Made by a program: the position numbers and the translations under genes. This document shows positions 50,797 through 59,480 of a DNA stretch of 64,000 nucleotides, piece after piece (positions within the stretch are counted from its first letter, which is position 1; each line of letters opens with the position of its first letter). A model generated the notes under the pieces. It was not told where the DNA came from. It did not search any database and saw only the letters and a list, made by a program, of their open reading frames with translations. This DNA comes from Alentia gelatinosa (Eukaryota > Annelida > Polychaeta > Phyllodocida > Polynoidae): positions 22,306,527 through 22,370,526 of the forward strand of contig OX465588.1 in assembly GCA_950022655.1 (NCBI GenBank). The letters are read 5' to 3'.

Positions 50797-50868
50797 TGTG
50801 TTAAGAGACTATAAAATATAATAAAAGTTTCTTTTACTGCAAACAATATTTGTGTTCACTCGTTAATT
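50797..50868 (+). repeat. Split direct repeat B1, with poly(A) signal
   Basis: TGTGTTAAGAGACTATAAAA to GTTAATT, identical to 55806-55877. Contains AATAAA at about 50820, a few tens of bases after the recombinase stop. Confidence 0.93.
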
Positions 50869-51073
50869 GTGGACAATTGTAAATTGGCGTTTAATTGCTA
50901 GAGGGCGACACTGAAAATATTCCCGAGGCAAATCAATTAATATTCATGAGGTAACGCGGCAAAACACCGCGCATCTGTTTTTCAGAGGTAATCAAAAGGC
51001 GCAGTATATAGGCCCCTGGATCTGGTACTGACTCAGCACTTTTCTCTCAAACCCTGCTCACACGCAACGATTC
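50869..51073 (+). repeat. Split direct repeat A2
   Basis: Second copy of the 205-bp A repeat, directly abutting B1; the joined B1A2 block contains TTAATTGTGG at its junction. Confidence 0.93.
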
Positions 51074-51504
51074 CCCACCCACCATCCCAAAACAACAATG
51101 TGATTAATGCAGTAAACGTGGCTAACTACCGCGACTATTGAGCAAGTGACTGTCCCAGCGCTCGATGCTGGGTATATCTAGGTTCATTGAATATTCATTT
51201 ATGTTGATTCATTCTCAGAACTCGACCATGGTTGGTGTAGTCGGTCACGTGACCGGAATGTAGGCTTCTCATTGGCTGTAAATACAGACAAAGAGCGGCG
51301 GGAAAACCTCTGCACCAATCAACACACTCCTAACAGCTGGGTAGTGGTGCCAATGGCTCCACATCTCCCCTAGTCCGAATCCAATCCCCTGGTGGGCGTG
51401 TTCGGAACTATCGTGTTGGAGGTGGTTCACCTGACATCTGGTGGATAGTGGGTGAACTAAAGTTCTGTCTATTTCTTATGGAGATAAAGTTTGTTTTCTT
51501 CTCT

Positions 51505-51560
51505 CCGTCTTGCTCAATAGTTTCGACCTTGGGGTCTCATCAGGCGATTGTAGTTTGCCG
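51505..51560 (-). ncRNA. Hammerhead-ribozyme-like core of PLE1
   Basis: The minus strand reads CTGATGA, GACC-CCAA-GGTC (stem-loop II), then GAAAC: the conserved hammerhead core with a 4-bp stem II. Such ribozymes are known in the pseudo-LTRs of Penelope-like elements. Stems I and III and the cleavage triplet were not resolved by eye. Confidence 0.6.
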
Positions 51561-51710
51561 TTATGGTCGTTGTCTATCTCATACTATTTTTTATAATAGT
51601 GTGAGCCCGTTTTTTGTTTTTTATTTTGAATTTCCATTAATAAAACTGAACCTATACATATTTCAGTCACTTGGGAAAGTCGCATGGTTTAGGGAAAGGA
51701 AAGATATGTT

Positions 51711-51811
51711 GTGATATTTTTTCCTTCACTGATAGTGATACCTATCTTGTCTCCTTATGGGGATTTGGATAGGTGTCTCAGTGAGTGTGGGGGGTGCCCC
51801 TAATTGAAAAA
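51711..51811 (+). repeat. PLE1 inverted repeat, inner copy
   Basis: 101 bp, GTGATATTTTTTCCTTCACT onwards, the inverse of 55622-55722. Confidence 0.92.
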
Positions 51812-51837
51812 ATTTTTGACGTGGCATTGAAGGTCCC

Positions 51838-54353
51838 TTAACCGTATTTGCTATCCATAGTGTTCATCCCTTTGGGGGCTTGCGTCTTCAACCTATGGAT
51901 CCAGTTGTACTCTATCTTGTCTCGTAGAGTACCTGCTCTCTTGCAGTCTGGATGCCTGTATATGAAGTCTAGTATGTAGACCTTCATATCGCCAGTTCCC
52001 TGGTGGTCTTTCTCATTGAAATGTCTTGGTACATCACTGATTTGTGATTTCTTTTTGATCGATCTCATGTGTTCTGAGATTCTTTCTTTGATTTTCCTTT
52101 TGGTTTGCCCGACGTACTGTATACCGCACCGTTTGCATTCGATGCAATATATTACGTTGGAACTATTGCATGTGACATTTACTTGCATGCGTGTTTGGTG
52201 CCTCTTGTCCGGGATTTGATTTTTCCGGATTTGTCTAGGGCCATGCAGTATTTGCAAGTTGGTTTGCCACATTTGTTCTCCATGTTGCGCTCTTTTTTGC
52301 GTGCTTCCGGATGGTAAGTCGTTCTTGCTTTCACCAGATAGTCTTTGAGATTTTTTGGGCGTTTGTATCCTTTCACCAGTTTACTTCTGTATAACGTTTT
52401 GGTGGTGGTGGATTTGCCCAGGATTTCCCAGTTTTTCTCGATTACATTTGGTAGTCTATTCGCACCTGGTCTGTAGGTACTGATGAGAAACACTTCGTTC
52501 TCATTTTTGCTCTTTTTTACTTTTGGTTTCAGGGTCGTGGCCCTATCTACCTCGTCTACTTTCGTTTTGCACTCATCTAGTAGTTTTTTAGGGTATCCTC
52601 TATTCCGGAAATCCCTAATTTTGTTTCTCGCATGCTTCTCGTAGTCATCTTGTCTAGAGCAGATGCGTTTGACTCTCAAAAGTTGGGAATAGGGTATGCT
52701 ATTCCTTTGAGAGGGAGGGTGAGCTGACTCGTATCTCAGATACGTGTTCTCATCCGTGGGTTTGTTATAGAGGCTGGTGTATAATTTGCCATCTCCGTCC
52801 TTGTGGACCGTAGTGTCCAAGAAATTCACTTTCTCACTTGACGTTTCCATGGTGAATTTGATACTATGGTGTGCTCCATTTAGATATTCGAGCCATTGTT
52901 GTAGCTCTCTTTCACTGTGCTCCCATATGAAGAATATATCATCGATATATCTCCACCAGACTTTGGTTTTTTTTGGGTGGCCGTCTAGAAGGGTTTTCTC
53001 AAGGGTTTCCATGTATAAGTTCGCATACGATGGCGCTAGCCTTGTACCCATGGCCGTCCCACTTATCTGGAGGTAATTTTGACCATTAAACTGTATATTG
53101 TTTTTGGTCAGAACCATCTTTAGTAGATCTACTACACTGTCTATGATTGGTGAGCGATTGTGGTGCCCCCTAGTGTTTTCCAGTTTGGTATGTATCACGT
53201 CTATCCCTTCATCATTGGGGATATTGGTGTACAATGCTCCTACGTCTAAGGTCCCTAGGATTTCGGTTCCATTCAGGTCACCTATATTGTCTATCTGTTC
53301 TAGGAAATGGTTGGTATCCTTGATATACGAATCTATGTGGGGAACTTCTGGTTTGAGAAATTGATCGACAAATTTTGATATTTTCTCTGTGGCGCAGTTA
53401 TTGGCCGATACTACCGGCCTACCCGGTGGTGGTAGTTTGCCTTTGTGTATTTTCGGTAGAAAATACACCTGTGGGGCGTTTGGTAGAGGCGTTTTTAGTG
53501 CCTCTCCCAATTCACCAGTAATTTCATTGTTGTTGACCATAGCTTCGATTTTGTTATTGATTTCTACATTAAATTCTGAGGTTGGATCCCCCTTCAGTTT
53601 TTTGTAGACCTTTTCATCATTCAATTGTCTATGGGCTTCAGCTATGTAATCTACCGTATTCATTACTACCGTGGCACCCCCCTTGTCTGCCGGTTTGATA
53701 GTGATTTCTTTGTTAGCAGATAAGCCTTTGAGGGCGGTTTTTTCATCTTTACTAATGTTAGGTGTACACCTGTTATTTCGCCTATGTTGGTGCGAAAGAC
53801 TGAGTTCATTAATTGAGATGAAACCCTCTAAGTTCGCTGAACCCTGAGGTGCGAAACTACTTATTTTGGATCTGAGATCTTTGGTCAGTTTTTTATCACC
53901 AAAAGGAGTTGGGATGTCTGGAGGTCTTGTCCTTCGAGGACCTCCGTCTGGTTGATCGCCCCCATCCGGTTTCTGCGTCTGGTGCTGTAGGTTGTTCATG
54001 ACTGGTTCTTTCTTACCTGGTTGGATATTACCTGGTTTGTCAAAGAATTGTCTTAACCTTAGATTTCTATGAAACCTGTCCAGCTCTAACTTTATTTCCC
54101 CCTCATCTACTGTAGAGGTGTTAGGACAGAAGTTAAGCCCTTTGTTAAGCAAAGAGATTTCTGCTTTACTGAGATACGTATCAGATAGATTGACTACTGT
54201 GCCTATTTTACTGTAGTTTTCTTTCTTGGTATTGCTGAAAGAGGACAACACAACAGTACACATTTCAGGAGTTTTACTGGAACATAGATCAGTGTGGATA
54301 TGTCTTACAGGCGGTTCTTTGGTCAAAGCATTCAGTTCTTTGGAGTACACCAT
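51838..54353 (-). pseudogene. PLE1 reverse transcriptase with GIY-YIG endonuclease, one frameshift
   Basis: From 54353 a 724-codon frame holds the Penelope N-terminal region (ITIKPADKGGATVVMNTVDY), QVYFLPKIHKGKLPPPGRPV, GTLDVGALYTNIPNDEG, ISGTAMGTRLAPSYANLYME, the RT active site WWRYIDDIFFIW and FLDTTVHKDGDGKLYTSLYN. It ends at 52179 just after a Cys-rich linker (CGKPTCKYC). The next frame, covering 52272-51838, continues with CNSSNVIYCIECKRCGIQYV, GQTKRKIKERISEH and KIEYNWIHRLKTQAPKGMN: a GIY-YIG nuclease with the Penelope CCHH-like cysteines. Loss of one base near 52187 (AAGG to AAG) explains the break. PLE2 has the same join in frame. The nuclease nicks the target and the RT primes there. 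It follows ORF1 by only 8 bp. Confidence 0.92.
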
Positions 54354-54361
54354 ATTGTTTG

Positions 54362-55648
54362 TTACAGTCTGGTGGTCAGACTGTAGGGTGTCTTGGACTT
54401 GCCTCTTTTCCCACCCCGTAGCCCCTTTCCTCCACGTCCCTTGCCTTTCTGTTTGGGGTTTGGTGCGTGTGAGGCCTGTGTCTGAAAATCCTGTTCAGAC
54501 TGGCCGATTGTATCATCGGCCTGGGGTCCACTAGAGGTCGACTTGGGATCCAGGATCGTATCGTCGGATGGTGCTCGTACCCCGCGTTTTTGGAGGCGGT
54601 CCTCCAAGATCGTTACCTCCCGGAGGTAATCGCGTTTGGCGGTAAGCTGAGCGTGTTAGTCGATGGTTTTGAGTGTACTATCTATTTCGGCTCGCTCCAT
54701 CTTGGACTCCGTTAGAGCATGGTCAATCATTTTGACACACAGCTCTTTGGTGTTGCACTCAATGTTCTCTTGAGTTTTCATGTAATCACCTACCATCTGG
54801 TTGATTTTTTTAGCAGAGGCCTTCCTCTCTTTCAGGATCAGTTCCTTAATATCTTTATCAAGGTATCCTGGGAGGGGGGCTAGGCCTACCACCCATGGTT
54901 CAATGTGTTCCTCCTGGACACAATTGAAGTAGAACACGGATCTTGCCTCGCTCTTTAGTTGTCTGCCCATGGAATCCCTCAGCTCTCTCCATGTCCTATG
55001 GAGTGACTTGGGGACCATCGAGTCTATCACCTGAAAGGTAGTGAAATCATGTTTAGTGACATTTCCTTTAGTGTGGTTTGGCTTACAACAATTGTTACAG
55101 TCAGTCTTCCGTTCATCACGGTTGGCTGTATCAGGAACAGAGTCAAGATTATTTTCTAGTGCATGTAAGATATTCAAGTTAATTGAATCAGCATTGTCTA
55201 GAATATTTAGTTCCATGCTGTCCAGTGTGTCGTGCACGCCCTGTGTGTGGGGTGTACAGCGCTCACTGGGCAGGGCTGCATGCGCCGCCGGTTGGTTAGT
55301 ACCGGTGGGCATGTGTGGGTCAGGTGTGGTTGCCTTTCCCGTGTTCATGCGAGCTTTGGATGCGCTAGGACCTTCCAAAGTTCTAAAGAACGTGGTTATC
55401 AGTGGACTATTGTCTACAGTAACCTTTCTGGAAACTAATGAATTAAGTTTCCTCACAGCTTTGGCTGTTCTACGCGGGGTAGTAGCCGGTGCTGTGGAAT
55501 TGTACCTACCATTCAGGGCCTGCTTATTACTCGGTGTGTTGGACACTCCGAGAGGCGCGGGCGTGTTCTTAGCTACAGTAGAACTAGCAGTGGAATGGTT
55601 GGATAGGGTACTTACTTCGTCTTTTTCAATTAGGGGCACCCCCCACAC
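54362..55648 (-). pseudogene. PLE1 ORF1, one in-frame stop
   Basis: One frame from 55648 to 54362 of 429 codons with a single TAA at 54656-54658. The N-terminal third is Ser/Thr/Pro-rich and basic. A CNNCCKPNH cluster (about residue 185) could bind metal. A conserved-looking middle (FQVIDSMVPKSLHRTWRELR, VFYFNCVQEEHIEPWVVGLA) comes next. A long helical stretch then runs across the stop (KERKASAKKINQMVGDYMKT, HALTESKMERAEIDSTLKTI, then AKRDYLREVTILEDRLQKR), so the stop is probably a mutation. The end is a basic, Gly/Lys-rich tail (KGKGRGGKGLRGGKRGK). By position and composition it may be an RNA-binding, gag-like protein; I do not recognise a named family. The ATG at 55648 lies inside the terminal repeat. 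Confidence 0.7.
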
Positions 55649-55722
55649 TCACTGAGACACCTATCCAAATCCCCATAAGGAGACAAGATAGGTATCACTA
55701 TCAGTGAAGGAAAAAATATCAC
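55622..55722 (-). repeat. PLE1 inverted repeat, terminal copy
   Basis: 101-bp inverse of 51711-51811; forms the 5' end of the element in its coding direction. Confidence 0.92.
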
Positions 55723-55805
55723 AACAACAATGTGATTAAACTTGATGTATCTGTATGATTCATATGTAATAACATGTACAATTTTATAAATCCGTGTAAG
55801 CGGTA

Positions 55806-55877
55806 TGTGTTAAGAGACTATAAAATATAATAAAAGTTTCTTTTACTGCAAACAATATTTGTGTTCACTCGTTAATT
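55806..55877 (+). repeat. Split direct repeat B2, right end of the DIRS-order element
   Basis: Copy of 50797-50868, ending in GTTAATT at 55877 where the similarity stops. Its left flank has TA inserted relative to B1 (GCGGTATGTG against GCGGTGTG). Confidence 0.93.
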
Positions 55878-56640
55878 ATGGGCATTTGATGACGAGTAAT
55901 AGAATTTGTTATAAATCCTAACGGGGAATAAGGTATCCCTGTCTATAGCAAAGTTTCAGATTTCCAATAGCCTGAATGTAAATGACTAAATCTAATAACT
56001 CAATGAGTATCTCATTAGAACAGCTAGTGACAGATTAACCTTGATGAGGACATATAAAGTCGAAACGTAGGTTCTACGATCTATAATGAATGCCTAAATC
56101 AATTAGATACCAAATTGGTTACGTTTGCTTTGCCCCGTATACTGTAGCTTAATAGTGTATCATTCCCGGTGCCTGATATTAAAAATGCACCTTTTGGAGA
56201 ATATACAATCTACGATCCTCTAGCCTTCCACCTTGGCAAAAGCCTCTCCCCACGTCACGTATCTCCCGTACTGAGAGGGACGTTGCGCCCCTCTCAGGAA
56301 AGCCACTCATGGCATTTGAATCAATCATGCCTCATAAAGTATTATTTCTAAAAAGGAATTGTCATAGATTTCCAGTTGATACATTTCTGTATTCCAGTTT
56401 GCCTCATGTTGACAATTGAGGCAGAATGGAATCCGTCTGTATTTAGAAGATAAAGAGAACTGAACTGCCACCCCAAATAGTTCATTATACGGAAACTGTC
56501 TTACTCTGTTTGTATGTCATATCAAGACAGTCAGCCAGATTTAGTATCATAATTTACTATATACCTACTGCCGTACATAACATAAATACTACACACTGCT
56601 GTCCACCATGTATTGCACGGCTGTGCAGTAAATCACTGTT
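55878..56640. other. Non-coding with a ribozyme-like motif
   Basis: At 56039-56082 the strand reads CCTTGATGAGGAC, ATATAAA, GTCGAAAC and the hairpin GTAG-GTT-CTAC followed by GATC. Apart from an extra T in CTGATGA this follows hammerhead ribozyme order. No gene in the stretch. Confidence 0.4.
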
Positions 56641-57075
56641 CGTTTTCCAGTGTCAAAAAACGGGATTACGTCATTATTTCAAAATGGCCGACGTTGTTTA
56701 TCGCTTCGACATCGGTGACGTTAACATTACAGTACATAAAGAAAACACAATGGACTACTGCAAAATCAAAAATACATATATGAATTACGGAAAAACATCG
56801 AAGTACAGAAATAAAAACGTGAACAAACATGACATTCAACTTTAAACAAGAGTGCAATGAGAGAACAACTGCTATGTTTTCTTCCCGACGGTTTCGCGCT
56901 GGTTCTGCGCCGGTTTCCAAGCGACAACAAGTATAGCTATGCGCGTTGCTATGCGTGTTGCTATGCGACAACGTCACAGCCGCATTCCACGGTGGAGGCG
57001 AAAACTACGGTTCACGTTGACCGTTCTGTGCCCAAAATGGACAGAACATCGCTCTTACAATTTAAATAAGGTAAA
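56641..57075. promoter_or_regulatory. Candidate promoter or CpG-rich regulatory stretch
   Basis: AAAATGGCCGAC at 56680-56691 resembles a YY1-type core promoter element. GTTGCTATGCGTGTTGCTAT followed by GCGACAACG (about 56945-56975) contains an X-box-like RFX site (GTTGC...GACAAC). The block is richer in CpG than its surroundings. Short frames start inside it: MADVVYRFDIGDVNITVHKE from 56683, and MDRTSLLQFK from 57036, the latter ending just before a GTAAAT that could be a splice donor. I recognise no product, so the role is open. Confidence 0.25.
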
Positions 57076-57105
57076 TATATGAAGGTTTTCGAGATATATA
57101 GTAAA

Positions 57106-57630
57106 GATAAAACATTGTACCTGTAAACGTAAAAATGGGGATCCTCACCCGTGACAAGGGACGCTTACAGCTCAGCGTAAACACCTCGCTCTATACGTCC
57201 CGTGTCACGTTTACAGGAACATCGTTTTATTACTTTACCTAGAAATGGTGAAATTTTGGCTAGTCACGTGATCACGTACCCCATACGTCACAGTGTGGTG
57301 TACGGCTATATACGTCATGGGTAGCAGCAGGCAGTATGTGGAGGTCCTGCGGCCATAGTTGTATAATAATAAGCATTTCTGTCCTATTTTTATATACCTA
57401 TGGCTGTATCAACTGCATAAACTGCCCACTCCTACCCATACGTCACACTGTGACGTAAGGGGTATGTGATCGCGTGACTAGGTAGAACTACACCATTTTT
57501 AGGTGAATAATGACACGAAAACAGGCTCACTTTCTTTGTACATCAAACTATTTGGTAAAATTATTGATCACATACATCCCGATGCCTACCTCTGCCTACG
57601 GCATCAGGATGTATGTGATCAATAACTTCA
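57106..57630. repeat. Three consecutive fold-back elements
   Basis: 57106-57227: arms TAAAACATTGTACCTGTAAA and inverse. 57238-57504: arms of about 120 bp beginning CCTAGAAATGGTGAAATTTT, with an inner inverted pair CATAGTTGTATAATAATAAG and TATACCTATGG. 57561-57626: a hairpin of about 28-bp arms (TTATTGATCACATACATCCC) around CTACCTCTGCCTACG. The middle one shares its inner terminus with the elements at 21805 and 39380. Confidence 0.75.
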
Positions 57631-59213
57631 CAGCATATTTTTGAAGTATGAAGACAATAAGCCAGTTTCCGTATAATAAGGTTATTGGCCAACACGAGAA
57701 CTGATTAACCTCTCAGCCTCCTCTAAAGTGTTTGAACCTGCCCGTCCACACAGATAGATATGCAATCACGGAGCTAGGGGTCTGAATCAATGATGCCTCA
57801 CCAATTTCTGAATTCCAGTTTGCCTCTCGTAGATAATTACGTAATCTCGGCCAAACTCATAGCATTTTTGTGCATAGGTTTGAGCAAACCACAAACAACA
57901 GGGGCGGGACTGCCGCTGCTTCTAGTGAAGAACAGATATCTACATCACCACTTGACACTAGCACCACTACACAATCTCTGCTGTACCTCTATGGGAAAAT
58001 TCTCCTTAAATAGCATGATTTCATGGAGATGACCCCGTAAATAACTGGACAAATCTGTCTGTATGCTTGTCCCTGGTGATCCATTAGACAGGTTATATAG
58101 TCTGAAGTAGGGCACCAGCCCAGTGTTATTGGAGGGCCCTACTTACGTCACACGGCTTTATTTTCTTATATTAACAGTCTTTTATTGATTTTTACTATTT
58201 ACTTTACCTTACATAAAGATAGAGAGAAAACAGTAATGTATCAGTATATATATATGGGTTAAAAGTGATATCACATTTTTTTGTTATGAAGTCGGAAATA
58301 CTCCTGAAGCCTGGAGGCTAACATGCCAATATCTTGTTACGTCAGAGATGAATAATTCCCATCTCTTGTTGGGTACTTTTCCCTCTCCTTAACGGAGTGA
58401 TGGGTACGTTTATTAATATTTCTAAAGTTTTTAATGGAAAGAAATACCAGAGATGGGATGAAGGTATGTTGTCCTTTTGTCTCAATAAGTACCGATCTGC
58501 ATGTATATATATATAACCAGGCGGCATATATATCAATACTGCCACTGTTAGGTTCGACATACCCGATAGATTCGTCACATTGAGACTGGCATATTGTCAT
58601 ACAGTTATATCTGGCTCTGTGTAGATGACGCTCAGATGAAAGAATGTCAGCAATGGTAGAGGTTAACTGCTTGTGAGAAAAGCAAGAACATGCTATAGTG
58701 TTCATGACCTATGGATCATGTTCAATACGGCTATTTCAATGCGGTAAACGCCACCCTTTTAGTCTCGCAACATTAAGATCGTGATGGCTCGGACAGGGAA
58801 AGGATCGTGTTTTTTTAAAGTTTTTTTTTATTGTCACATGAAAAACAAGATGTGTACATGAATGACCTCTGCAAAGCAGATCTTACGGTCATCTTGAGAA
58901 CATTTGTAACAAGCTTGTATTCGGTTATCCGCAGTCATCTATCGAGATAGTGTGGTGATCGTAACGAGAGCGAGCGATGTGAACGGACGTGTTTTCAGGG
59001 GAGCTCATTGGTGAGAGTAATATATGTGAGTAATATCATCTTGAACGACCATACAGTCGAAGTTATGGTGTAGGTGATCAAGAACACTGGTAGGTGACTT
59101 CCTTACCTAAGTAATTGTGTTGTAACACAAGGATTTGCATGAATATATTGCTGGCAAAGTTTTATTTGGGAAACTCTGCTATGTGTGCCAGTGTGTAGTG
59201 ACTATTTATAGAC
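57631..59213. other. Non-coding, probably including the 5' UTR of the LINE that follows
   Basis: The frames at 58337-58705 and 58342-58578 (minus) overlap and match no known family. From about 58780 onward the sequence leads without a visible border into the LINE ORF1 region, so some of it may be element promoter/5' UTR. I could not place the element's left end. Confidence 0.35.
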
Positions 59214-59480
59214 ATGGCAGGTGAACACACACCCGTTGAAGGTGAGATACAAGGTGAGGTAATGGATAATGGAGATAGTCAAGTTGATAAATCAATAAGT
59301 GAAATGGCAAAAACCACCGTCACTGATAGAGAAAATAGAAGATAAAGACGAGGATTGTGATAAGGAATTAAACAGTGAGGAAAGCATGGAGGAGGTTGCA
59401 ACTGAAGATGTGAAAAAGAAGCAAAAACCACCTCAGACGAGTCGACGCGTACCGCAGACACGACGGCGCCAGCGCCTGAC
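59214..59480 (+). pseudogene. Probable N-terminal leader of the same ORF1, broken by two frameshifts
   Basis: ATG at 59214 opens MAGEHTPVEGEIQGEVMDNG and is in the same phase as the main frame but stops at about 59343. The phase used from about 59330 to 59430 reads an acidic segment (KIEDKDEDCDKELNSEES). The first phase then resumes (TTSDESTRTADTTAPAP) and leads straight into the listed start. Two opposite small indels explain the pattern. Confidence 0.5.

Larger units (their letters stand above)
51108..55722 (-). mobile_element. Penelope-like element 1 (PLE1), nearly complete
   Basis: Flanked by a perfect 17-bp TSD, AACAACAATGTGATTAA, at 51091-51107 and 55723-55739. Read on the minus strand: a 101-bp terminal repeat (55722-55622), ORF1 (55648-54362), the RT/GIY-YIG ORF (54353-51838), an inverted copy of the terminal repeat (51811-51711) and a tail of about 600 bp with a hammerhead-ribozyme-like core. 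The inverted repeat plus ribozyme arrangement is characteristic of Penelope elements. It lies between the A2 and B2 repeats of the DIRS-order element, so it is the younger insertion. Confidence 0.93.
46479..55877 (+). mobile_element. DIRS-order tyrosine-recombinase retroelement with split direct repeats, interrupted by a PLE
   Basis: Order: A1 (46479-46683), gag-like ORF, RT/RNase H ORF, tyrosine-recombinase ORF, B1 (50797-50868), A2 (50869-51073), then B2 (55806-55877). A1/A2 (205 bp) and B1/B2 (72 bp) appear identical by eye. This A1-ORFs-B1A2-B2 arrangement is that of PAT-like and Ngaro elements, not the inverted repeats of DIRS1. A Penelope-like element at 51108-55722 was later inserted between A2 and B2; without it the DIRS element is about 4.8 kb. 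No methyltransferase domain was seen between RNase H and recombinase, which argues for a Ngaro-like or simplified PAT-like layout. AATT lies at the outer left end, at the B1/A2 junction and at the outer right end, with no TSD, as expected for integration by recombination of a circle. Confidence 0.9.

Noticed and set aside
46479..50868. LTR retrotransposon interpretation of the A repeats
   Set aside because: There is no integrase, protease, primer-binding site or TSD; the tyrosine recombinase and B1A2-B2 structure fit a DIRS-order element instead.
55041..55655. 204-codon plus-strand frame across PLE1 ORF1
   Set aside because: Antisense of the PLE1 ORF1, which has the consistent domain layout and position; the forward product is a hydrophobic mixture without family match.
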